DNA of 64,000 nucleotides from Ascidiimonas sp046199005 (lineage in GTDB: Bacteria; Bacteroidota; Bacteroidia; Flavobacteriales; Flavobacteriaceae). The DNA lies in assembly GCA_046199005.1 (NCBI GenBank), contig CP176050.1:62001-126000 (forward strand), written 5' to 3'. Position numbers and translations under genes: made by a program. Within the stretch, counting starts at the first letter, position 1; each line of letters starts with the position of its first letter. Below, one piece after another: positions 55,267-62,612 of the stretch. A model generated the notes under the pieces. It was not told where the DNA came from, did not search any database, and saw only the letters and a list, made by a program, of their open reading frames with translations.

Positions 55267-55289
55267 ACAGGTGGCAAATTGCCACCTGT
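55267..55289 (-). promoter_or_regulatory. 11-bp-arm hairpin between the peptide and radical SAM genes
   Basis: ACAGGTGGCAA-A-TTGCCACCTGT, perfect arms. No T run follows on the minus strand, so it looks more like an RNA processing/stability hairpin than a full terminator. It could keep peptide mRNA in excess over enzyme mRNA. Confidence 0.6.
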
Positions 55290-55299
55290 GGTTAATGAT

Positions 55300-55494
55300 T
55301 TAAAAGGTTTGACAAGAAAAACCATTTCTACATTTGAAGCGATCTTCGCAGGCATCAGCTTCAACTATATCAGTACTTTCCAATCCACCAACGATTTGCT
55401 GAAGATCAGAATCCTTAATAATTTCAAGGTCTTTTCTTTCACAAGTGTCTGATAAAAGTTGATTCGCCAACTTTTTTAAATTTTTGTTTTTCAT
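55300..55494 (-). CDS. GG-leader peptide precursor of the radical SAM cassette (P9)
   Basis: A 64-aa peptide with leader ending in DSDLQQIVGG (Gly36-Gly37) and a 27-aa acidic core carrying three Cys (ACEDRFKC, FSCQTF). The leader differs from the Lys-rich type of P1-P8 and resembles GG-Bacteroidales natural-product precursors. It lies 81 bp after the TonB-dependent receptor and 54 bp before the radical SAM gene, all on the minus strand. Confidence 0.75.
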   Translation of the reverse strand: MKNKNLKKLANQLLSDTCERKDLEIIKDSDLQQIVGGLESTDIVEADACEDRFKCRNGFSCQTF

Positions 55495-55575
55495 TTATTT
55501 AAAAATTAAATTATACAATAACAGATCTTAGTTTATAGACGTATGATCCCCAAAGGTCTTCCTTGCAAGGTTTCT

Positions 55576-57957
55576 TTAGTTCGTTCTCGAGAATTCTTCT
55601 CTATTCTTTTGTCTGACGGAGGACGTTTTAAATTTCTTACCAAAACGGTAAAGCACTGAGATACGCAAGTATCGCAGATCGTAGTAATTAGTAAAACTAT
55701 TCTTTATAGTATTAGAAAATGAAGTATACGTGGGTCTGTTGCTTCTAAAAATATCATTCGCACGAACAGTAACGGTGAGATCTTTATTGAGAAACAACAT
55801 ACGGGCAGTTATATTAAACTGGTCATAAGAAGAATTTGTATCCAGATAATTTACCCCTCTTGCTATATAATTGTAAGAGGGCGTAATAGAAACTAATTTG
55901 TTTTTTAGCGGATAGAAGTTGCTGCTTATATATACATCACCGTTCCACCCGTTCAGGAAATCCAGCGTAACCGGAAAGTCTGATGTGGTCTCTGAATAAT
56001 TCAGATTTGTAAATAGACGCAAATCGCACCAGGTTCCTAAACTGTAATTGAAAGATTGACTCACTCCAATACTCTTGCTCGACAGAAAGTTTTGTGGAAT
56101 AATTTGCTGTACATTAGTTTCAGGATCAATGATCGCCACCTGCTCAAAACCATCCTCTAAAAAAGAAGCGTATAAAGTAGTAGTTAAGAGGTCTTCGTAG
56201 CCGTACTCTAATTCAATATTATGCGCAAATGAAGGCTGTAAAAAAGGATTTCCTTCTGCAAAAGAATAGGGTGAACCCACCCATTGAAAAGGGTTAAGAC
56301 TGTTAAATCCGGGTCTATTAATACGGCGACCATAATTTAATGAAAAGAAGTGTGTGTCAGAAGGTTTGTAGGCAATATAGAAGGAAGGAAATAACCGTGT
56401 ATAATTATTTTTGTTTTGTTGATCGAGGGTAAAAGAATTTCCTTCGGTTTGTGTACTCTCCAGGCGTAACCCTGCCTTCAGTTCCCAGGATTTTCCCACT
56501 TGCCAGTTTGCTGAGGTATAAAAGGCTTGTGTTCGTTCCAGAAATAAAAAGGAGTCACTTTTTGTGTCATCAAGTATTGGAGAGCCAGAAGAAAGGTCCA
56601 AAAAACGAAATCGGTTATCGGTTTCTGTATAAGCGATACGTACCCCGTAATTAAAAGCGAATTTTTTAAAAGGGTGCTCCATATCAAGATTTACCGAGAA
56701 GTTTTGAATGTTCTGTTTCCCCCGGTTATCCCCTGAAGCAAATGAAGAAGGTTTAGGCACATCATCCACAATGGTATTTGTTTCAAAAATTCGGTTAGAA
56801 ATAACCTTATAGGCAAAGTAATCCACATCGAGTGCTAACTTTCTTCCCAGGGTATCTATCTTTTGAATAATATGATAATTTAATGCAACCGTTTTTCTTT
56901 TTATAGTATTCTTTGCATCGGTTACAATCAAAGAATCTATTGCATTTGTTTCTGCATTTACAATAGTAGCGGTAATATCATCAAGGTTTTCAGGCTTGCT
57001 ATCGATAAAAGTCCCACTTGCCCCCATACTCAATCGGTCGTTTAACATATAATCGATAGCCAGATTACCAGTAATATAGTTAGCAAGATCTCTTCTGTTG
57101 TTTTCTTCCTGCCAATTAATTAATGGATATGTTATGGTACTCAATTCCTCCGGGGCTACACTTCCATTGTTTTTGTCAATAGATCCCGCCAATGTAAACT
57201 TGTCTCGTTTGTAGTTCAGAGAGGCTCCAGGTATAATAGTAGGATAGGTAGCTTGCCTGTAGGTATTTCTTAAAGTGATATTCCAGGCATCAGTTACATT
57301 TTTCTTTGTGATAATATTTACAAGCCCGCTATTGCCTTCTGCACTATAGTTAGCAGGAGGATTTGAAATTACCTCAATACGTTTAATATTTTCTGAAGAC
57401 AAGGTAGTAAGATACGCAGTAAGGTCACCATCCTTAAGTGGTAGTAATCTGCCGTTGATCATCACCTGCATACTGTTTTTACCTGTCATTTTTACCTGGT
57501 TATTTTGAACTCTAAGACGCGGTGTTATTTCAAATAGTTCAAGTGCGTTGGTGCCAGATGCCTCCGGAACATTTTGCACATTAAAGATCAACCGGTCTAT
57601 TTTTCGCTCCAGTATTTTTTGCGTTGCCACCAGTTGTACCTCTCCCAGTAAGGTTGCTGTTTGTACTTTAATAGTGCCCAGATAGGTATGATCTGCAAGC
57701 ATAATCTCCTTTTCAAATAAGATAGTACCTACTAACCGGGCTTCTATTTTATAAAAACCCTTTTCTAGGACCAGCTCGAATTCTCCTTTTGCATTAGAAA
57801 AGTCACTTCGTAAAGGTATTAGAGCACTATCATATATTACAATTTCTGCTAATTCAACGGGAGTTTCCGTTTCGTCAACTAGGACTCCTGATACTGTATA
57901 TTGGGAAACTCCATAGTAGCAGGATAAGAGTAAAATAAAACAAAGAAGAAATTTCAT
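55576..57957 (-). CDS. TonB-dependent receptor-like outer membrane protein
   Basis: A 793-aa protein: signal peptide (about residues 1-18), a carboxypeptidase-regulatory-like beta domain (YTVSGVLVDETETPVELAEI to about 95), a TonB plug (about 115-220, with MTGKNSMQVMINGRLLPL and VISNPPANYSAEG), then a large beta-barrel of the 'outer membrane beta-barrel family' type with many aromatic girdle strands. The C-terminal tail is basic (KNREEFSRTN). It is upstream of the peptide/radical SAM genes on the same strand, so it may move the product or its target nutrient across the outer membrane (inference). Confidence 0.88.
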   Translation of the reverse strand: MKFLLCFILLLSCYYGVSQYTVSGVLVDETETPVELAEIVIYDSALIPLRSDFSNAKGEFELVLEKGFYKIEARLVGTILFEKEIMLADHTYLGTIKVQTATLLGEVQLVATQKILERKIDRLIFNVQNVPEASGTNALELFEITPRLRVQNNQVKMTGKNSMQVMINGRLLPLKDGDLTAYLTTLSSENIKRIEVISNPPANYSAEGNSGLVNIITKKNVTDAWNITLRNTYRQATYPTIIPGASLNYKRDKFTLAGSIDKNNGSVAPEELSTITYPLINWQEENNRRDLANYITGNLAIDYMLNDRLSMGASGTFIDSKPENLDDITATIVNAETNAIDSLIVTDAKNTIKRKTVALNYHIIQKIDTLGRKLALDVDYFAYKVISNRIFETNTIVDDVPKPSSFASGDNRGKQNIQNFSVNLDMEHPFKKFAFNYGVRIAYTETDNRFRFLDLSSGSPILDDTKSDSFLFLERTQAFYTSANWQVGKSWELKAGLRLESTQTEGNSFTLDQQNKNNYTRLFPSFYIAYKPSDTHFFSLNYGRRINRPGFNSLNPFQWVGSPYSFAEGNPFLQPSFAHNIELEYGYEDLLTTTLYASFLEDGFEQVAIIDPETNVQQIIPQNFLSSKSIGVSQSFNYSLGTWCDLRLFTNLNYSETTSDFPVTLDFLNGWNGDVYISSNFYPLKNKLVSITPSYNYIARGVNYLDTNSSYDQFNITARMLFLNKDLTVTVRANDIFRSNRPTYTSFSNTIKNSFTNYYDLRYLRISVLYRFGKKFKTSSVRQKNREEFSRTN

Positions 57958-58140
57958 AGATCTTAATGCCCCAAATAGAATTCTTTTTTATACAATTCTT
58001 AGGATGCAGATAGAATTAAAGGTTGTTAAGCTTCTTTTTAAAAGAACATTCGCTATTTTAAAAAGAAATAATATTGGTTTGCTGGTTATAAACTAAGATC
58101 ATTTAAAGTGAAAAAACAAATTAAAAAGTAAGATTTTTCA

Positions 58141-58263
58141 TTACTCGTTGTCTTCCCGTAAGTATCTTATGGTTTTATAGTTGTAGATGAGCGTTTTGTT
58201 GAATGAATTCAAGAGAATCGGGAACAAAAGTGTGATGATCAGAGTATTCAGTACTATAACCAT
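58141..58263 (-). CDS. Possible small single-span membrane protein
   Basis: A 40-codon ORF with ATG start: MVIVLNTLIITLLFPILLNS as a membrane helix, then a polar tail with Tyr, Arg and Glu (NYKTIRYLREDNE). The composition is protein-like and TTATTTTTAG about 15 bp upstream resembles a -7 box. No homologue is known to me; it may be chance. Confidence 0.35.
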   Translation of the reverse strand: MVIVLNTLIITLLFPILLNSFNKTLIYNYKTIRYLREDNE

Positions 58264-58336
58264 ATCAAGTAATTAGATCTAAAAATAAGGTAAGGAATTA
58301 CCATATATAGGGACGAGCTTCCCAAAAACAAGATCC

Positions 58337-58357
58337 AAAGAAAATACCTATATTTAA
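58337..58357 (+). promoter_or_regulatory. 21-bp motif shared with the RecQ-UvrD upstream region
   Basis: 20 of 21 bases identical to 46335-46355; here 168 bp before the KAP ATG. The TATATTTA part resembles a -7 box. Confidence 0.4.
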
Positions 58358-58525
58358 ACTCCCTCCAACACTACGTTTCATTTTTAGAACTGGTAAGGTA
58401 TTTACCTTCTCTTAATTATTTTTTGGACTAATCAATCATATAGCAATAATGGTCAAAGTTGAATCAATTTTGAATAATGTGGCAACTGTATTCTAACTAT
58501 AAAACAAAAACTCATAAATATTTAG

Positions 58526-61501
58526 ATGGCAAGCAAAAAAAGGAATTGGTTCATTAAAAAGGCAAAAGAGATTTTTACACAACAAAGAATCTTGTTAATT
58601 ACAGGACTGTGCTTCCTTTTTTTCTTTACCCTATCCTGGCAAATACAATTTATAGGTGAATACCTTACTAAACCAAAAGAAGTATTTCCACCATTTGTAC
58701 AGGGCTTCTTATTTTTAGTGTCTTTAGGATGGAGCATTTACTGGCTCGTTAAAATTTTAAAAGGCTACCGTGTGTCTTTTAGCCAATGGTTGGTAGCTGC
58801 AACGCTATTGAGTATTTCGTTATACTATTATTATTTCGAAAAGCAGGAGTTCTACTTTCATCCTTTTTATTTTACAAAATACGAGCAACTTTGGTTGCTT
58901 TGGATACCAACTGGATTGTTTACAATAGCCCCCCTTTTCAATGTTATTTCCTTAATGAGAGTTTACCTTAAGCAAGGTGCTAAAAGTGCCAATGATATTT
59001 TAACCGATGAAACCCTGGAAGATTTTGAGGAATCCTCTCCACATAAAACAGTTGGAGACAAGCTTGCAAAAGCTATTATAAACCAGCAAAATTCGGCGGC
59101 TTTAAGTTTGGGCTTAACTGGCCCCTGGGGCAACGGAAAATCTTCCGTACTTAATTTTGTAAAGAAGGAAATACAAAAGGAAAACGCAAAAATCAAATGG
59201 CAACTTAAAAATTTATTTGATTCACATAATAAGGAGCCAAAAGAGTTATTAGTCTTAGAATTCTCCCCTTACCGCAATCACAATGAAAATGAAATAGCAC
59301 AAGAGTTCTTCTTAATGCTCAGCAATGCTTTAAGTAACTATCATGGCAAACTAGGCTCTTTGCTATTAGCATATGCTCAAAAACTCACGAACCTTTATAC
59401 CAAAAAAGACCTTGCAGGCTTTATAGCAAAACCCATAAGCTCCCTGCACGGCAAAAGTGCCGAAGAACTTTATGCCACCATAGATACCCTGCTCAAAGAT
59501 TTAGGTAAAAAAGTAGTGATCCTGGTAGATGATCTAGACCGTTTACGTACGACGGAGATACTGGAAGTGTTAAAGCTGTTGCGCAATACCGCCGACTTTC
59601 ACAACTTGATATTTGCAGTAGCGATGGATAAAGAATATGTCGTGAGACGCTTAAAAGACCAAGGAGAAATTTCTAATGCCCGTTTTATTGATAAATTCTT
59701 TCAACAGGAATTTTATTTACCGGAAATCCCTAAAGAGGACCTTCGGAAAGAATTTATAAAACTTGTGGATGCATATATCGATACCTCTAGCGAGCTTAAA
59801 ATGTCTATAGAAGATGCCATACAGTATCCTACTAGTCTTTTTAATGATTATTGTACCAATTATCGGGATGTAAAACGTCTGGCAAATCAAGTTCGTTTAG
59901 AATATTCATGGACGGGTAAGGAATGCGATTTAAAAGATTTTATAAACTTTATTTGTTTCAAGATTCGATTTCCGCAAGTGCTTAGTTATATCAATCAAGA
60001 ACGAAACGAAGTCTTAAAAATAGGAGGGGATAGCAAAACTTTAGTACTAGAAGAAAATACCTCAGAAAGACAAAATTTATCAAAAGAGCTATTGACAGCA
60101 TCGAAATTGAAAAAGATTTACAAAATTTTTGATGAATCTAAAAATTTGTTTGAGATGCTTCAAATTGAAAAAATTGAGGAGCCTCTGGTTATTAAAAGCA
60201 TAGCTTATCTATTTGGAAATGAAAATAAACCAGAAGCAATTAACTCTATTAGGAATATTACCATTTTGCGTTCTCTGATGGAACAAAGAGTTGAAATGAT
60301 ATTAGTCTCACAGCAAGAGGTGAATGAATTAATGATGTTAAAAGAAGACTCTGAAATCATGGAATTTTTGGAAGGAAAAAACATCGATTCACTGAGAGAC
60401 ATTTTTAAACTTTTTGAATATTATCAAGGCAATGATAAGGCTTATATTATCAACTGTATTGAAAAGCTTACTTTTCTAGTTAGGCAAAATGAGTTAACAG
60501 AATTTACTACTATAGACAAACTTTTGTTTTTGCTAGAAAGATTTCTTATAATATTTCTAGAATTAGATTTAAATCCATCAGAGAAAGAACATTTACAAAG
60601 TTTATTAAGGAAGAATATTTTCGAGAGTACACAAATTAAACCAGTGGTTAAAAGCAAAATTATTTGGTATGTTTATCGAAGTAAACAATTAAATAATAAC
60701 TGGACATTGGATGAAAAAGATTTCGAATTTTATGCTATCAATTACTTTAGAAAGTTTTTAGAAATTCACAAAGATAAAGTCTGGGATTTTGATGATAAAA
60801 TCTGGATTATTATATACAATAATTTAAAAAACATAAATGATTGCAAATCAAGTATTAATAAATTATTTAAAAAATTCTGGACAAAAAGAAACTCAGAAAT
60901 ACTTTGTTTACAACTACTTGATATAAAGCTTAATAATCAAATCGCATATTGGTTTTCTGATATTGTAATAGATATTTTTGAAAGTTATGCTAATTATGTG
61001 ACGTTTGCTAGAGGCTTTGACAATGAAAATTTAAACGCCTACTTTGATTTTGTAAGGCTAGCAGAAATTACAGAATTTAACTATTATCCTATGCTTTATG
61101 ATTTTCGTAACTGGAACTTATTGTTAAGAAAGAAAGAGCATGCTCTTAAGGAACTTGATGATAATTTCAAAAATGGTATTGAACATCGAATTCAACTGTT
61201 TTTTGAAACCAACAGCAACCAATTATTAAACGATTTAGATAAAAATAAAGAAATTGCAGAAGGGATTTTGCTTTACGATTTTGACATTCATGAATTAGAA
61301 GAAAAATATTATCTGGTTTTGAAATGGGGAAAAGCTTTTGCAAAAAGTGAATATTTTGATAAGATTGTAACGAGCCTTAAAAATGAACTTAAAAGTCAAA
61401 ACTGGCAGATTAATAATATATCTCTTTCTGAGGTAAAGGAAGGTAAACCAATGGCACAAAAAGATGGTTACTATTTTAAACTAGTAAGCTACCAACCTTA
61501 A
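58526..61501 (+). CDS. KAP family P-loop NTPase with N-terminal membrane helices
   Basis: A 991-aa protein. About four membrane helices lie in residues 20-155, then a KAP domain: Walker A GPWGNGKSSVLNF near residue 198, FSPYRNHNENEIAQEFF (KAP-typical), Walker B VVILVDDLDRLR near 331, and FAVAMDKEYVVRRL. The C-terminal 500 residues are helical, AT-rich and without a recognised motif; their divergence suggests a sensor or effector part. KAP NTPases occur in mobile and phage-defence contexts. It is a single-gene unit whose first bases are preceded by an AT-rich leader. Confidence 0.88.
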   Translation: MASKKRNWFIKKAKEIFTQQRILLITGLCFLFFFTLSWQIQFIGEYLTKPKEVFPPFVQGFLFLVSLGWSIYWLVKILKGYRVSFSQWLVAATLLSISLYYYYFEKQEFYFHPFYFTKYEQLWLLWIPTGLFTIAPLFNVISLMRVYLKQGAKSANDILTDETLEDFEESSPHKTVGDKLAKAIINQQNSAALSLGLTGPWGNGKSSVLNFVKKEIQKENAKIKWQLKNLFDSHNKEPKELLVLEFSPYRNHNENEIAQEFFLMLSNALSNYHGKLGSLLLAYAQKLTNLYTKKDLAGFIAKPISSLHGKSAEELYATIDTLLKDLGKKVVILVDDLDRLRTTEILEVLKLLRNTADFHNLIFAVAMDKEYVVRRLKDQGEISNARFIDKFFQQEFYLPEIPKEDLRKEFIKLVDAYIDTSSELKMSIEDAIQYPTSLFNDYCTNYRDVKRLANQVRLEYSWTGKECDLKDFINFICFKIRFPQVLSYINQERNEVLKIGGDSKTLVLEENTSERQNLSKELLTASKLKKIYKIFDESKNLFEMLQIEKIEEPLVIKSIAYLFGNENKPEAINSIRNITILRSLMEQRVEMILVSQQEVNELMMLKEDSEIMEFLEGKNIDSLRDIFKLFEYYQGNDKAYIINCIEKLTFLVRQNELTEFTTIDKLLFLLERFLIIFLELDLNPSEKEHLQSLLRKNIFESTQIKPVVKSKIIWYVYRSKQLNNNWTLDEKDFEFYAINYFRKFLEIHKDKVWDFDDKIWIIIYNNLKNINDCKSSINKLFKKFWTKRNSEILCLQLLDIKLNNQIAYWFSDIVIDIFESYANYVTFARGFDNENLNAYFDFVRLAEITEFNYYPMLYDFRNWNLLLRKKEHALKELDDNFKNGIEHRIQLFFETNSNQLLNDLDKNKEIAEGILLYDFDIHELEEKYYLVLKWGKAFAKSEYFDKIVTSLKNELKSQNWQINNISLSEVKEGKPMAQKDGYYFKLVSYQP

Positions 61502-61616
61502 GTTCAATCCCCAAACATTGGCAAACCTATTGTTTAAATGATGTTATTGATTAGTTAAAAAAACATGAATGGGTGGGTGAGCGGAGTCGAACCCACCGGA
61601 ACCAAAAACAATATCC

Positions 61617-61913
61617 ATGCCTAACCACTGCTACATCCTTGAATGCGCTGACGGAAGTTATTACACCGGAAGCACCAAAAACCTAGAATTACGATTACAA
61701 CAACATCAAAAGGGCGATGGAGCCAACCATACCAAAAAGAGACTTCCGGTAAAACTCGTTTATGTAGAAGAGTTTGAAAGAATAGACGACGCCTTTAATA
61801 GAGAAAAGCAAATTCAAGGCTGGAGTCGGGCGAAAAAAGAGGCTTTGATTAATGGCGCGCATAATAAACTACCTGAATTGTCAATAGCATACAGAGATTT
61901 GCCAAAAAAATGA
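61617..61913 (+). CDS. GIY-YIG nuclease family protein
   Basis: A 98-aa single-domain protein with the GIY-YIG core as CYILECADGSYYTGST (residues 5-20), a conserved Arg (LELRLQQH), and the Glu in NREKQIQGWSRAKKEALI. This is the small UPF0213-like type of unknown substrate. Its ATG lies 20 bp past GCGGAGTCGAACCCACCGG, a piece of the palindromic repeat family found after the gene, so the gene is embedded in repeat DNA. Confidence 0.9.
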   Translation: MPNHCYILECADGSYYTGSTKNLELRLQQHQKGDGANHTKKRLPVKLVYVEEFERIDDAFNREKQIQGWSRAKKEALINGAHNKLPELSIAYRDLPKK

Positions 61914-62436
61914 TGCTAATTTATGACATCCATATCGGGGGACTTCGAGTGGCCTCAGCCCCCTCAGAAACTTTATTTTAATTATAAGTTATATGATGAG
62001 CAGTCGAAATATTTAGCTGACTGAGGGTCTCGAAGTCAAAGACCCTTCGAGACCCTCAGGGTCCTAACATCTAGTTTCGCTCATAAGACTGAAACGTTCT
62101 TTTCGTCCGGTGACTGAGGCCCTGCTCTGAGCTCTCGCACCGAGTCGTATCGAAGTGATTTTCGAAGCATACTCAAAGTCCGGTGACAGAGGCTCTCGAA
62201 GTCACCTTATTACAAAACATAATCAAATCTCGGTGGCTGAGGTCGCTCGAAGCTCCGGTGGCTGAGGTCGCTTGAAGCTCAGGTGGCTGAGGTGACTCGA
62301 AGCCACAATATCTGAAAACACCTCCTTATATCGGCGGCTGAGCGAAGCTAAACCCCGTATAAATACGCATTTTTTTCCTACAAATATTTCCTAGCTTTGA
62401 TTAGGTTGTCCAAATGAGACAATTAAGCTTACAGAA
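61914..62436. repeat. Cluster of CCGGTGRCTGAGG..CGAAG palindromic repeats
   Basis: Gene-free. A unit of about 25 bp recurs: CCGGTGACAGAGGCTCTCGA..GTCACC at 62180-62206, GGTGGCTGAGGTCGCTCGAA at 62231, 62256 (CTTGAA) and 62282 (variant), with degenerate forms at 61941, 62018, 62109 and 62331. Individual units fold as small hairpins (GGTGAC..GTCACC). GC is higher than in the flanking genes. Confidence 0.75.
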
Positions 62437-62491
62437 TTACGTCACTTCGAGTGACCTGCCGGAGGCGGTTGTATCGAGAAGCGACGAAGTT
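62437..62491 (+). repeat. Palindromic intergenic element, copy B
   Basis: Shares TTACGTCACT, GTGACCT and the 23-bp block ending CGAGAAGCGACGAAGTT with the element at 51376-51443. An inverted CCCGATTCAATTCGGG follows at 62519-62534. Confidence 0.7.
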
Positions 62492-62612
62492 CTGATTTTT
62501 AAAAGAGTTCTAGATACTCCCGATTCAATTCGGGATGGTTTTGCCAGAATACTACGCGAACTGACGAACATAACTAATAAATAAACCAAACAAACCCAAA
62601 AACCCAAACCCA

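Larger units (their letters stand above)
57958..58525. other. Divergent gap between TonB receptor and KAP genes
   Basis: 568 bp, AT-rich. It contains a possible 40-codon minus-strand ORF at 58141-58263 and, at 58337-58357, the 21-bp motif shared with the RecQ-UvrD upstream region. No consensus TAnnTTTG box was found for either flanking gene. Confidence 0.5.

Noticed and set aside
55561..55570. CCTTGCAAGG palindrome as terminator of the TonB receptor gene
   Set aside because: The stem is short and no T run follows on the minus strand; read-through into the peptide gene is more likely.
61575..61600. tRNA-like T-arm (GGTTCGACTCCGC on the minus strand)
   Set aside because: No acceptor stem, anticodon arm or CCA around it; it fits better as a fragment of the palindromic repeat family that follows.
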